Shown piece after piece: positions 7,406 to 16,070 of a DNA stretch of 54,451 nt. The stretch is from Lachnospiraceae bacterium. GTDB taxonomy: Bacteria > Bacillota > Clostridia > Lachnospirales > Lachnospiraceae. Where the stretch lies: contig CAADTT010000072.1 of assembly GCA_900752065.1 (NCBI GenBank), forward strand, positions 1 through 54,451, given 5' to 3'. Numbering within the stretch: position 1 is the first letter of the stretch; every line of letters starts with the position of its first letter. The position numbers and the translations under genes were made by a program. The notes beneath the pieces were generated by a model. It was not told the DNA's origin, searched no databases, and saw only the letters and a program-made list of their open reading frames with translations.

Positions 7406-7726
7406 TTACACCTCCTTGAATCGTAATTCAATATATTCATTACCGTAACTATTTCTGATTTCCTGTAAACCCAGAATCATAGAATCCAGAAGCAAAGCGG
7501 TTTTCTCCGATACGTTTCCCTCAAGAATCAGCTCCACCAATCCCTCGTCCTGCCGTACAGCAAAGGCATCATCGGTGAATTTCTCAATGGAATTAATGGC
7601 ATTTACCATAAGTACTGACACTGCTGCACAGATGATATCAAAACCTTCCTCTGCGTATTCAGCATGTCCGGTGGAAAGAAATCCGCTGTACTGCCCTCCG
7701 GTTTTATGAATCTCAATCGTAATCAT
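7406..7726 (-). CDS. prp: Ribosomal-processing cysteine protease Prp
   Basis: Removes the N-terminal extension of L27 (YsxB/Prp family). The catalytic pair is visible as His21 in STGHAEY and Cys33 in DIICAAVS, at the spacing known for the family. The 106-aa length is normal. It lies between rplU and rpmA, the conserved order. No strong ribosome site precedes the ATG, and the rplU stop is only five bases away, so translation is probably coupled to rplU. Confidence 0.95.
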   Translation of the reverse strand: MITIEIHKTGGQYSGFLSTGHAEYAEEGFDIICAAVSVLMVNAINSIEKFTDDAFAVRQDEGLVELILEGNVSEKTALLLDSMILGLQEIRNSYGNEYIELRFKEV

Positions 7727-7731
7727 GGAAA

Positions 7732-8037
7732 TTAACCGTTGATCTTTTCAATCTTAACCTGGGTGTACTGCTGTCTGTGACCGTTTTTCTTGTGATAACC
7801 AGTTTTTCTCTTGTACTTGTAAACGATTACCTTTTTCGCTTTTCCGTTCTTTACCACGCTGGCAGTTACGGTTGCGTCAGCTACGTCAGCTCCGACTTTC
7901 AATCCGTCGTTGCTTACTGCAAGTACCTGGTCGAATGTTACAGTCTCGCCAGCTTCAACTCCAAGCTTCTCTACGTTAATGATATCGCCCTCGGCTACTT
8001 TGTACTGTTTACCACCTGTTGCAATAATTGCGTACAT
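7732..8037 (-). CDS. rplU: Ribosomal protein L21
   Basis: 23S rRNA-binding 50S protein. The 101-aa sequence starts MYAIIATGGKQYKVAEGD and ends with YKRKTGYHKKNGHRQQYTQVKIEKI, the conserved L21 tail. AGGAGGTGC precedes the start. It is the first gene of rplU-prp-rpmA-obg, with a strong promoter and an 80-base leader that could carry the regulatory leader known before rplU in Firmicutes. Confidence 0.97.
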   Translation of the reverse strand: MYAIIATGGKQYKVAEGDIINVEKLGVEAGETVTFDQVLAVSNDGLKVGADVADATVTASVVKNGKAKKVIVYKYKRKTGYHKKNGHRQQYTQVKIEKING

Positions 8038-8114
8038 ATGGCACCTCCTATTATCATTACTCGCTAAATGTGGTGGTTATTTTGCATAACACTTAAACCT
8101 CTTTATGCGGCATC
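8038..8114 (-). promoter_or_regulatory. rplU leader, candidate L21 leader element
   Basis: The leader between promoter and rplU holds a GCATAA/TTATGC hairpin. Ribosomal-protein leaders upstream of rplU are known in Firmicutes, but I could not match the full consensus by eye. Treat this as a candidate. Confidence 0.35.
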
Positions 8115-8120
8115 CTTTGT

Positions 8121-8149
8121 ATCTTAGCATAGATTGTAATTTGCGTCAA
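8121..8149 (-). promoter_or_regulatory. Promoter of the rplU-prp-rpmA operon
   Basis: Minus-strand TTGACG (8144-8149) and TAAGAT (8121-8126) with a 17-base spacer, directly after the gpsA stop. Confidence 0.8.
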
Positions 8150-8159
8150 TACCAAATTT

Positions 8160-9170
8160 TTATTCCCAGGGCAGATCGGAATGTTCCAGTTTTTTATCAC
8201 GGAGCATCAGCTCGCTTACCGCATCTGCGGCACTCTTATCTTCAAAAAGAATTTTATTTACCTGACTGATGATTGGAAGCTCCACCTGATATTTTTCGGA
8301 AAGTCCCATGGCAGCCTTTGCGGAGTAAACGCCCTCTACTACCATCTTCACTTCCGCCATTGCTTCTTTCATGGTGAGGCCCTTTCCCATCAGATAGCCG
8401 GCCTTGCGGTTCCGGCTGTGGACGCTGGCACAGGTTACGATCAGATCGCCGATGCCTGTCAAGCCGCAGAAGGTTTCCATCTTCGCACCCATCTTTACGC
8501 CTAGCCTTGCAATCTCTGTAATTCCTCTGGTGATCAGCGCTGCTTTCGTATTGTCTCCATAGCCCAGTCCATCTGCAATTCCCGCTGCGAGGGCAATGAC
8601 ATTTTTCAATGCGCCGCCCAGTTCAATGCCAAGCAGATCCGGACTGATATAGACACGGAATACAGGGCTCATAAAGAGATTTTGAAGATACTCCGCTGTT
8701 TCTCTCGTATGTGCTCCCACCACACAGGTAGTTGGCAGACATTTTCCCACCTCCTCCGCATGGCTCGGACCGGAAAGAACCGAAACCTCAGCTTCTGGAA
8801 GCTCCTCTTCAATAATTTCCGAGAGGGTCATCAGCGTCCCTTCCTCGATTCCCTTCGCTACGTTGACAATTTTCTGACCTTTTATCAGATACTCTTTCAT
8901 CATACGGGAAGTACTTCTTGTGAAGGGAGATGGCACTGCAAGGATCAGCACATCTTTATCATCCATGGCTTCCTTCAGGTTTCCGGTGACCTCGATTTCT
9001 TCCGGGAGGATAACACCTGGAAGTTTTGATTCATGCTGCCTCTTTGTACGCAGCATCTCCACCTCCGACTCAATGATCGACCATATGGTTACCTGATGCC
9101 CGTTGTTATACATCAGCAGAGACAGCGCTGTCCCCCAGCTTCCTGCTCCGATTACTCCAATTTTTGCCAT
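8160..9170 (-). CDS. gpsA: NAD(P)-dependent glycerol-3-phosphate dehydrogenase
   Basis: Reduces dihydroxyacetone phosphate to sn-glycerol-3-phosphate for phospholipid synthesis. The Rossmann motif IGVIGAGSWGTAL is at the N-terminus; LSGPSHAEE, GGALKNVIALAAGI (catalytic Lys) and TCASVHSRNRKAG are further family motifs. An open frame extends to 9227 inside plsY, but AGGAG before the ATG at 9170 gives the standard 336 aa. It follows plsY by four bases, so substrate supply and acyl transfer are encoded together. Confidence 0.97.
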   Translation of the reverse strand: MAKIGVIGAGSWGTALSLLMYNNGHQVTIWSIIESEVEMLRTKRQHESKLPGVILPEEIEVTGNLKEAMDDKDVLILAVPSPFTRSTSRMMKEYLIKGQKIVNVAKGIEEGTLMTLSEIIEEELPEAEVSVLSGPSHAEEVGKCLPTTCVVGAHTRETAEYLQNLFMSPVFRVYISPDLLGIELGGALKNVIALAAGIADGLGYGDNTKAALITRGITEIARLGVKMGAKMETFCGLTGIGDLIVTCASVHSRNRKAGYLMGKGLTMKEAMAEVKMVVEGVYSAKAAMGLSEKYQVELPIISQVNKILFEDKSAADAVSELMLRDKKLEHSDLPWE

Positions 9171-9174
9171 ATTC

Positions 9175-9828
9175 TTACTCCTGATTTTTGTTTTTTGAGG
9201 ACAGATAGGTTTTTCTCTCTGTCCCATTTAAAAGTCTCTTAATATTCTCACGGTGCTTCCAAAACGCCATCACAGCCAGCGCAAGTCCTACCGCATAGAG
9301 CTCGAACAGATGGGGCTGGCTCATTTGAAAGTATCCGCACTGCCCCAGCACCACCAGTTCGATCATAATCCCTATATAGACCAGCAGGGAACCCAGGGAT
9401 ACATAATGCGTACAAAAAAACGTCGTAAAGAAAGTAATGATACCCAGAACCGCCATGATCCAGTTAAAGGAAAGCACCAGACCAGCGGTAGCTGCAATTC
9501 CTTTTCCACCCCGGAATCCAAGGTAAAACGGGAAATTATGCCCGAGGATCGTCCCCGCTGCCGCATAAAATGCCAGAAGAGGCAGCATATCCTCATGGCT
9601 TTTTCCAAAAAGCAGACGGGTGACAACTACCGCCAGAATACATTTGATACAGTCTCCGGCAAAGGTGATCAGACCCGCTTTCGTCCCCATAGTCCTCAGC
9701 ATATTTGTACTTCCCGCATTTCCGCTTCCGTGCTCGCGGATATCGATTCCGTGCATCCTTCCGTAAATATAGCTGGTCTGGAACAATCCAAATACATATC
9801 CGATTGCCAGGCAAAGTAATCGTACCAT
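9175..9828 (-). CDS. plsY: Glycerol-3-phosphate acyltransferase PlsY
   Basis: Membrane enzyme that moves the acyl group from acyl-phosphate (made by PlsX) to glycerol-3-phosphate, the first committed phospholipid step. The 217-aa protein has several hydrophobic helices and the three PlsY motifs: GSGNAGSTNMLRTMG, the GHNFPFYLGFRGGKGIA segment, and a C-terminal HRENIKRLLNGTE. AAGGAG precedes the ATG. It lies between der and gpsA in one transcription unit. Confidence 0.96.
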   Translation of the reverse strand: MVRLLCLAIGYVFGLFQTSYIYGRMHGIDIREHGSGNAGSTNMLRTMGTKAGLITFAGDCIKCILAVVVTRLLFGKSHEDMLPLLAFYAAAGTILGHNFPFYLGFRGGKGIAATAGLVLSFNWIMAVLGIITFFTTFFCTHYVSLGSLLVYIGIMIELVVLGQCGYFQMSQPHLFELYAVGLALAVMAFWKHRENIKRLLNGTERKTYLSSKNKNQE

Positions 9829-9835
9829 GATAAAC

Positions 9836-11161
9836 TCACTCCTTGTCCTTTCTTTCCCGGTAGATAAATTTCAGGGAGGTTCCCTGGAATCCAAAAGTAT
9901 CCCGGATCTTGTTTTCCAGATATCTGGTGTAAGAAAAATGCGTTAGCTGCTTGTCATTGACAAAAATCACAAAGGTCGGCGGCTTGACTGCTACCTGGGT
10001 AATATAGAAGAGTTTCAGCCTCTTTCCTTTGTCAGAAGGCGGCTGCTGCAGCGCTACGGCCTCTGTCATGATTTCATTCAGAACACCCGTCTGGATACGA
10101 AGCGTCTGGTTTTCCAGAACCATATCGATCTTTTCAAAAAGCTTTGGAAGTCTCTGTCCTGTCTCTGCAGAGATGAACATGATTTCCGCGTAAGGCATAA
10201 AGGACAGTGTTGTCCGGAGCTTGTTCGTATATTTATAGATGGTCTTGTCGTCTTTCTCAATGGCATCCCATTTGTTTACCGCGATAATGATTCCTTTTCC
10301 GCGCTCATGGGCAATTCCTGCAATCTTGGCATCCTGTTCTGTCACGCCCTCTGTGGCATCGATCACCACCACCACCACATCTGCCCTGTCTACTGCAGTA
10401 ACTGTCCGGATGATACTGTAACGCTCCAGCTCTTCCTTGATCTTACTTTTCCGTCTGAGCCCCGCAGTATCTATAAATACATATTCCCTGTCTTTCCAGA
10501 CAATATTCGTGTCAATGGCATCTCTCGTGGTTCCGGCTATATTGGAAACAATGACCCTGTTCTCCCCAAGCAGCTTATTTATAATAGAAGATTTCCCGAC
10601 ATTTGGCTTTCCGACTATCGCGATCTTCGGTCTGTCGTCGTCTTCTTCCTCCAGCTCATCTTCATGAAAATATCGTGTTACCTGGTCCAGCATATCCCCG
10701 ATTCCAAGTTTTGCATTTGCAGCGATGGGAACCGGATCTCCGATACCGAGATTATAAAATTCGTAGACGTCCGGCATCATCCGTTCAAAATTGTCTACTT
10801 TATTTACTACAAGGACAACCGGTTTTCGGGAACGTCTCAGCATGTCCGCCACTTTAGCATCCGCATCCACCAGCCCCTGTCTCACATCTGTCATAAAGAT
10901 AATCACGTCTGCCGTATCTATCGCAATCTGCGCCTGCTCCCGCATCTGTGCCAGAATCACATCACTGGTATCCGGTTCGATACCGCCGGTATCAATCAGG
11001 GTAAAATTAAAGCCAAGCCATTCTACATCTGCATAAATACGATCCCTGGTCACGCCGGGGGTATCTTTTACAATCGAAATATTTTCTCCCGCCAGTACAT
11101 TGAACAGCGTGGATTTTCCTACATTCGGCCTTCCTACGATGGCCACAATCGGTTTACTCAT
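9836..11161 (-). CDS. der: Der (EngA) double GTPase
   Basis: 50S-assembly GTPase with two tandem G domains and a C-terminal KH-like domain. The first domain has GRPNVGKSTLFN, DTGG and NKVD; the second has GKPNVGKSSIIN, DTAGLRR and NKWD. The KH-like domain covers roughly residues 350-441. The 441-aa length is typical. It heads the der-plsY-gpsA unit, with its own promoter divergent from prs. Confidence 0.98.
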   Translation of the reverse strand: MSKPIVAIVGRPNVGKSTLFNVLAGENISIVKDTPGVTRDRIYADVEWLGFNFTLIDTGGIEPDTSDVILAQMREQAQIAIDTADVIIFMTDVRQGLVDADAKVADMLRRSRKPVVLVVNKVDNFERMMPDVYEFYNLGIGDPVPIAANAKLGIGDMLDQVTRYFHEDELEEEDDDRPKIAIVGKPNVGKSSIINKLLGENRVIVSNIAGTTRDAIDTNIVWKDREYVFIDTAGLRRKSKIKEELERYSIIRTVTAVDRADVVVVVIDATEGVTEQDAKIAGIAHERGKGIIIAVNKWDAIEKDDKTIYKYTNKLRTTLSFMPYAEIMFISAETGQRLPKLFEKIDMVLENQTLRIQTGVLNEIMTEAVALQQPPSDKGKRLKLFYITQVAVKPPTFVIFVNDKQLTHFSYTRYLENKIRDTFGFQGTSLKFIYRERKDKE

Positions 11162-11185
11162 ACTTTTCAGCCTCCTATCTTATCT

Positions 11186-11214
11186 ATCATACTAAATCGG
11201 GTTTAAAAATGCAA
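11186..11214 (-). promoter_or_regulatory. der promoter
   Basis: Minus-strand TTGCAT (11209-11214) and TATGAT (11186-11191), spacer 17, about 25 bases before the der start. Confidence 0.7.
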
Positions 11215-11225
11215 CGAAATCTTTC

Positions 11226-11254
11226 TTGACTCTGTGGAATCGAGGTGATATAAA
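11226..11254 (+). promoter_or_regulatory. prs promoter
   Basis: TTGACT (11226-11231) and TATAAA (11249-11254) with a 17-base spacer, 43 bases before the start codon and back to back with the der promoter. Confidence 0.75.
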
Positions 11255-11297
11255 TAAATTGGAATTTTTCGACAAAATATTTGTTTTGGAGGTCATT

Positions 11298-12473
11298 ATG
11301 CCAAATTTAGAATCTCTGTACCATGCAATTCCTGTTGCACCACTGAAAATCGCTGCGTTGGAAAGCAGCTTTCCTTTTGCCAATCAGGTACATCAGCACC
11401 TCCTGGATTACCGACATGAGACGCCGACCCACGACATTCAGGACATAGCATTTAAAGGATATCTGGAAGACAATTATCTGGTTGACTGTTCCTGCCCCCG
11501 TTTTGGCAGCGGCGAAGCTAAGGGCATTATCAAAGAATCTGTCCGCGGATGTGATTTATTTGTCATGGTGGATGTATGCAATTACAGCCTGACTTACACA
11601 GTGAGCGGCCATCTCAACCACATGTCACCGGATAACCATTATCAGGATTTGAAACGTATCATCGCGGCTGCTACCGGAAAAGCCCGCCGTATCAATGTGA
11701 TCATGCCGTTCATGTATGAGGGACGCCAGCACAAGCGCACGAAGCGGGAATCTCTTGACTGTGCTCTCGCACTTCAGGAACTGACAAACATGGGAGTTTC
11801 CAACATTATTACGTTTGACGCCCACGATCCCCGCGTTCAGAATGCGATCCCGATTCAGGGCTTCGATTCCTTTATGCCGACATACCAGTTTTTGAAAGCA
11901 CTGATCGATTCCGTTCCCGATTTCAGGATTGATAATGACCATCTTATGATTATTAGTCCGGACGAGGGCGCTATGGGACGTGCGGTATACTTTGCAAATA
12001 TCCTCGGGGTTGATATGGGGATGTTTTATAAGCGGCGTGATTACTCCACCGTCGTCAACGGGAAAAACCCCATCGTGGCACATGAGTTTCTGGGGGATTC
12101 CGTAGAAGGAAAGGATGTTATCATCATCGATGATATGATTTCTTCCGGTGAAAGTATGCTGGATGTGGCAAAGCAATTGAAAAACCGCAAGGCAAAGCGG
12201 GTTTTTGTCTGCACGACCTTTGGTCTGTTTACAGACGGGCTGGATAAGTTTGATGAGTATTATGAGAAGGGATACATCACAAAGGTGATCACCACAAACC
12301 TGCACTACCGGCTTCCGGCTCTTTTGGAACGCCCCTATTATCAGGAGGCGGATATGTCCAAATATCTTGCCAGCATAATTGATATCCTGAACCACGATAT
12401 CTCCATTGCAAAGGTCCAGAATACAACGGCCAAAATACATAAGCTTTTGGAACAATACAATCATGTGCAGTAA
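11298..12473 (+). CDS. prs: Ribose-phosphate pyrophosphokinase (long form)
   Basis: Makes PRPP from ribose-5-phosphate and ATP for nucleotide, His and Trp synthesis. An open frame starts at 11226 inside the promoter, but TTTTGGAGG precedes the ATG at 11298. The 391-aa product is longer than the roughly 315-aa classical enzyme and belongs to a divergent type found in clostridia. Visible motifs are ITFDAHDPRVQNA (catalytic flexible region and metal site) and the PRPP loop DVIIIDDMISSGESM. The larger N-terminal part is the main difference from the classical form. It is a single-gene unit closed by the 12495-12541 hairpin. Confidence 0.93.
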   Translation: MPNLESLYHAIPVAPLKIAALESSFPFANQVHQHLLDYRHETPTHDIQDIAFKGYLEDNYLVDCSCPRFGSGEAKGIIKESVRGCDLFVMVDVCNYSLTYTVSGHLNHMSPDNHYQDLKRIIAAATGKARRINVIMPFMYEGRQHKRTKRESLDCALALQELTNMGVSNIITFDAHDPRVQNAIPIQGFDSFMPTYQFLKALIDSVPDFRIDNDHLMIISPDEGAMGRAVYFANILGVDMGMFYKRRDYSTVVNGKNPIVAHEFLGDSVEGKDVIIIDDMISSGESMLDVAKQLKNRKAKRVFVCTTFGLFTDGLDKFDEYYEKGYITKVITTNLHYRLPALLERPYYQEADMSKYLASIIDILNHDISIAKVQNTTAKIHKLLEQYNHVQ

Positions 12474-12494
12474 TATAAGGCGTGGATGAAAACA

Positions 12495-12541
12495 GCCCCT
12501 ATCCGGATATCATATGTGAATTATGGTCTCCGGATAGGGGC
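12495..12541. terminator. Bidirectional terminator between prs and pgeF
   Basis: A perfect 13-bp stem, 12495-12507 with 12529-12541 (GCCCCTATCCGGA and complement), lies between two convergent genes. The plus side continues into ATTTTG. Confidence 0.85.
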
Positions 12542-12558
12542 ATTTTGAAGGCTGAAAT

Positions 12559-13428
12559 CTACTTTTCGATTCCTTCCGCTTCGCTTCTGATTCCCAAAAA
12601 CGCTGCCAGATTTCCTCGTTTTCCCTGCGACGCCCTGTGAGAATACAGGAGGTCGGGATTACAGCAGGTGCATACATCCGTAATGCTGATATGCTCCGGC
12701 AAAATACCCGACTCCAGAAATACCAGTTCGTTCGCACGCCAAAGATTTAGCTGATATTTTCCATTTCCTTTTGCATAGTAAAGTGAGTCCCAGAACTCCT
12801 CTTCATAATTTTTCTGAAATTCGAAAATTACATCCTCACTTACCTCATAACATTCCTGGCATATGGAAGGACCTACCGCAGCCAGAATATCCTCCGGACG
12901 GCATCCGTATTCCCGGATCATGGTATCTACGGTCGCCTTTCCGATTTTTCCAACGGTTCCCCGCCATCCGGAATGGGACAAGCCAACAGCCTTTTTTACG
13001 GGGTCAACAAAAAACAGCGGCACACAATCGGCGTAAAAAGTAGCCAGTATCACTCCCGGCACATTGGTGACCAAACCATCGACATCGGTCCAGCCCAGAG
13101 GTTTGGTAAATCCTCGTCCTCTGTCCGCCTCCGTTACTACCTGTACATTTGTAGTGTGCGTCTGCTGGGACAACACCAGATCCTCCGCAGAAAACCCGAT
13201 AGAGTCTGCGATCCTCCGGAAGTTTTCACGAACATTTTCCTCCGCATCGCCTCTTCCAAAGCCCAGGTTCATGCTGGAAAAGTATCCCTGGCTGACCCCT
13301 CCTATGCGTGTTGAGAATCCGTGGATGACCATACCGGATGCCTCCAGCATCGGATACGTAAGAAAGGGAACGCCCTGCCCATGATTCACTTTCAGTATTC
13401 GGTTTCTGCCTGTTCTTAGAAATTCCAT
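12559..13428 (-). CDS. pgeF: Peptidoglycan editing factor / polyphenol oxidase family (YfiH/YlmD)
   Basis: Multicopper-oxidase-fold (DUF152) protein. Homologues are named PgeF for removing mis-incorporated residues from cell-wall precursors, and others show purine-nucleoside activity, so the substrate here is open. Conserved motifs: STRIGGVSQGYFSSMNLGF, a metal ligand His in QQTHTTNV, ADCVPLFF, GLSHSGWRGTVG and the Cys cluster of VGPSICQECYEV, with CTCCNPDLLYSHRA near the end. GGGAGG precedes the ATG at 13428, preferred over the frame start at 13458 which overlaps yraN. Confidence 0.9.
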   Translation of the reverse strand: MEFLRTGRNRILKVNHGQGVPFLTYPMLEASGMVIHGFSTRIGGVSQGYFSSMNLGFGRGDAEENVRENFRRIADSIGFSAEDLVLSQQTHTTNVQVVTEADRGRGFTKPLGWTDVDGLVTNVPGVILATFYADCVPLFFVDPVKKAVGLSHSGWRGTVGKIGKATVDTMIREYGCRPEDILAAVGPSICQECYEVSEDVIFEFQKNYEEEFWDSLYYAKGNGKYQLNLWRANELVFLESGILPEHISITDVCTCCNPDLLYSHRASQGKRGNLAAFLGIRSEAEGIEK

Positions 13429-13454
13429 GCTTTCCTCCCCTATCGGAACTGCTG

Positions 13455-13796
13455 TCAAAATGCGTCTTTTACCAGAGATATCTCCGTCCCTGTGATTCCT
13501 ACCACGTCAAACCTGCACGGGATGTCCTCTGATAAATAATGTGACAAAAGATAGAATTGTGCCACCCGGCGAATGGTGTGCTGTTTTCTGACAGTGACCG
13601 CCTCCAATGCATTTCCGCAGAAGCCATCTGAGCGGTATTTTACCTCCACAAATACCAGATATCTTCCATCTCTGGCTATCAGATCAATCTCCCCGATCCG
13701 GCACCGGTAATTATTCTCCAAAATCTGATAACCTTTGGATTTTAAATATTCAGCCGCCTGCCTTTCATAAACAGCTCCGATACTTCTTTTGTTCAA
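13455..13796 (-). CDS. YraN family (UPF0102) nuclease-fold protein
   Basis: Small protein of the UPF0102/YraN family with a restriction-endonuclease-like fold; its cellular role is not settled. The 113-aa product shows the family core GAVYERQAAEYLKSKGYQILENN, then the Asp/Glu-Lys site RIGEIDLIARDGRYLVFVEVKYR. The start is TTG at 13796 behind GGAGAAG. It lies next to rnhB, the usual Firmicute arrangement, and pgeF follows. Confidence 0.92.
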   Translation of the reverse strand: MNKRSIGAVYERQAAEYLKSKGYQILENNYRCRIGEIDLIARDGRYLVFVEVKYRSDGFCGNALEAVTVRKQHTIRRVAQFYLLSHYLSEDIPCRFDVVGITGTEISLVKDAF

Positions 13797-13811
13797 ATGT
13801 TCTTCTCCCGA

Positions 13812-14570
13812 TCATATAAAATTTTTAATAAAAGTCCTTCTGTGGATCGCAGAGGGACCATACTCCCGAATCGCTGCGATATGTGCTGCCGAGCCATATC
13901 CTTTATGCCCTGCAAATCCATACTCCGGCAGGAGCTTATCATACTCCTTCATCAATCTGTCCCTGGTAACCTTTGCCAGAACACTGGCCGCCGCGATAGA
14001 CAAGCTCTTTGCATCCCCTTTGATAATGGGAACCTGAAAGATATCCATATCCGGAATCGTCACGGCATCGTTTAAAAGTACCTGTGGACGTACCGCAAGC
14101 TTTCCCACAGCCTCACGCATAGCTTCATAAGTTGCCTGCAGGATATTGATCTCGTCGATCCGTCCGGGGCCTACGATTCCAACCTCAGCCGCCACTGCTT
14201 TGTCAAGGATCTCATCGTAAAGCTCTTCCCTTTTCTTTTCACTGAGCTGCTTGGAGTCATTGAGCCAAAGGATCTCACAGTCTTCCGGCAAGATCACGGC
14301 GCCTGCAACCACAGGACCTGCCAGCGGACCGCGGCCCGCCTCGTCAATTCCACAAACATATCCCATGTTTTCGTATTGATGCTCATATTTTCGCATCTGT
14401 TCCAGGCGTTCGCGCTCTTTTTCCAATCGTTCCAATTTCTTTTGATACTGCTTAATTAAGCCGGAGACTCCGGCTCTGGAATCCTCTGCATACTGTTCAA
14501 ATAATTCCAAAAGCTTTTCATTTCCGGCTGTTTCAAATTCTTTTTTTATGTCTGAGATTTTTTTACTCAT
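13812..14570 (-). CDS. rnhB: Ribonuclease HII
   Basis: Cuts RNA in RNA-DNA hybrids, including single misincorporated ribonucleotides. The type-2 signature GIDEAGRGPLAGPVVAGAV is present near residue 74, with WLNDSKQLSEKKRE and the later Asp of LLNDAVTIP. The protein is 252 aa, with an N-terminal charged coiled extension before the catalytic domain, as in B. subtilis. It follows lepB by ten bases. Confidence 0.97.
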   Translation of the reverse strand: MSKKISDIKKEFETAGNEKLLELFEQYAEDSRAGVSGLIKQYQKKLERLEKERERLEQMRKYEHQYENMGYVCGIDEAGRGPLAGPVVAGAVILPEDCEILWLNDSKQLSEKKREELYDEILDKAVAAEVGIVGPGRIDEINILQATYEAMREAVGKLAVRPQVLLNDAVTIPDMDIFQVPIIKGDAKSLSIAAASVLAKVTRDRLMKEYDKLLPEYGFAGHKGYGSAAHIAAIREYGPSAIHRRTFIKNFI

Positions 14571-14580
14571 ATGTTCCCTC

Positions 14581-15159
14581 TTACTGATGCTTCAGCAGAC
14601 CAAATCTGCTAAATGGCCAGATACGGATAAAGGCACGCCCTATAATATCGGAACGCTTGATGTTTCCAACTTCCTCGAACCGACTGTCTTCGCTGCGGTT
14701 TCGGTTGTCCCCCAAGACGAAATATTCATCTTCTCCCAACTGAATCTCATTGACTGCACGGCCGCTGACTACCATCGTCTCCTTGCCGTAATCTTCCTCC
14801 AGCACTTCTCCATTGATGTAAATGTCCCCGTCAAGAATCTGAACCGTCTCTCCCGGCAGTCCAATGATTCTCTTGATGTAGTAGGTATTTTCTTTGTACT
14901 GGAACGGAAACACGATAATGTCGAATCTCTCCGGATCGCGAAAACGGTATGAAATCTTATCCACGATCAACTGATCTTCATTGTAGAGCGTATCCCGCAT
15001 GGAATCTCCCGACACCTGTGTCCGCTGGCCCACATACCGTACTACCAGAAAGGTCAACAGCAGTACGAAGGCAATATACACCACCATGCTGAGTATTTCT
15101 TTTGCAGTATTTTTTTCTGCTTTTTCCCCTGTATTTCCGTCTTTCTCCCCTGTTTTCAT
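14581..15159 (-). CDS. lepB: Type I signal peptidase (second copy)
   Basis: Removes signal peptides from exported proteins; membrane anchored, active site outside. One N-terminal helix (about residues 23-42), catalytic Ser53 in VSGDSMRDTL and general-base Lys96 in YYIKRIIGLPGE, then GDNRNRSEDSR near the end. The ATG at 15159 has AAAGGATGG in front; the frame start at 15213 overlaps rbgA. A second signal peptidase lies at 16071-16646, on the other side of rbgA. Confidence 0.95.
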   Translation of the reverse strand: MKTGEKDGNTGEKAEKNTAKEILSMVVYIAFVLLLTFLVVRYVGQRTQVSGDSMRDTLYNEDQLIVDKISYRFRDPERFDIIVFPFQYKENTYYIKRIIGLPGETVQILDGDIYINGEVLEEDYGKETMVVSGRAVNEIQLGEDEYFVLGDNRNRSEDSRFEEVGNIKRSDIIGRAFIRIWPFSRFGLLKHQ

Positions 15160-15199
15160 AGTGCCATCCTTTCTATAATTTTTATACTCCTGTGTACTT

Positions 15200-16057
15200 T
15201 TATAGTTTACCATTTATATCCGGAAATTCAAGTGTTATTTTCCCTAATCTTCCGCTTCTAAAATCATCCACGAGGAGGGCAGCCGCCTTTGTATAGTCCA
15301 GCTCATTTCCCTTCAAACGGCAGGATCTGCTGACTGCAATTTCACCAAGTATCTGCACGGCGTCACCTTCTTCACTGCATGCATAGCGCCTGTTCAGGCA
15401 GCCTGGATAATATTCCTTCAAGAAATCAATCAGCCGGACTGCCAGCTCGTCCGTATTGAGGATCTCATCCCGGATAGATCCAATCATTGCCAGATGCATG
15501 CCCACCGTCTGATCCTCAAACTTCGGCCAGAGGATGCCCGGCGTATCCAGCAGCTCCGCATTTTTGTTTAAACGAATCCACTGCTTTCCCTTGGTAACCC
15601 CCGGCTTGTTTCCGGTTTTCGTACAGGCTTTGCCTGCAAAGGTATTGATAAAAGTGGATTTTCCGACATTTGGGATGCCCACGACCATTGCCCGGACCGG
15701 GCGGTTTTTGATTCCGCGGCGTCTGTCACGCTCGATTTTATCCTTGCAGGCTTCCTGTATGATACCGTTTACTGCTTTTATCCCTGTACCGTTTCTGGAA
15801 TTTACTTTAAGGGCAAAATATCCTTTTTTACTAAAATATGCCATCCATGCTTCATTCTGCTCCTCTGAGGCGAGATCCGCCTTATTTAACAGAATGAGAC
15901 GCGCTTTGTTTTTTCCCAACTCATCAATGTCGGGATTTCTGCTCGACAAAGGAATCCGGGCATCAATAAGCTCGATCACCAGATCAATCAGCTTGATATC
16001 CTCCTGCATCATGCGCTTTGCCTTTGTCATATGTCCGGGATACCATTGATAATTCAT
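15200..16057 (-). CDS. rbgA: RbgA/YlqF 50S-assembly GTPase
   Basis: Circularly permuted GTPase needed for late 50S maturation. The G4 motif LLNKADL comes first, then G1 GIPNVGKSTFIN and G3 DTPGILWPK, the permuted order that defines the family. The N-terminus YQWYPGHMTKAKRMM is diagnostic. The 285-aa length is normal. It lies in the rplS direction after the first signal peptidase, as in B. subtilis where rplS, ylqF and rnhB are neighbours. Confidence 0.97.
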   Translation of the reverse strand: MNYQWYPGHMTKAKRMMQEDIKLIDLVIELIDARIPLSSRNPDIDELGKNKARLILLNKADLASEEQNEAWMAYFSKKGYFALKVNSRNGTGIKAVNGIIQEACKDKIERDRRRGIKNRPVRAMVVGIPNVGKSTFINTFAGKACTKTGNKPGVTKGKQWIRLNKNAELLDTPGILWPKFEDQTVGMHLAMIGSIRDEILNTDELAVRLIDFLKEYYPGCLNRRYACSEEGDAVQILGEIAVSRSCRLKGNELDYTKAAALLVDDFRSGRLGKITLEFPDINGKL

Positions 16058-16070
16058 TTTTTACCTCTTT

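Noticed and set aside
11625..12464. 279-codon minus-strand ORF inside prs
   Set aside because: Fully antisense to a recognised enzyme and of His/Ile-rich composition typical of shadows.
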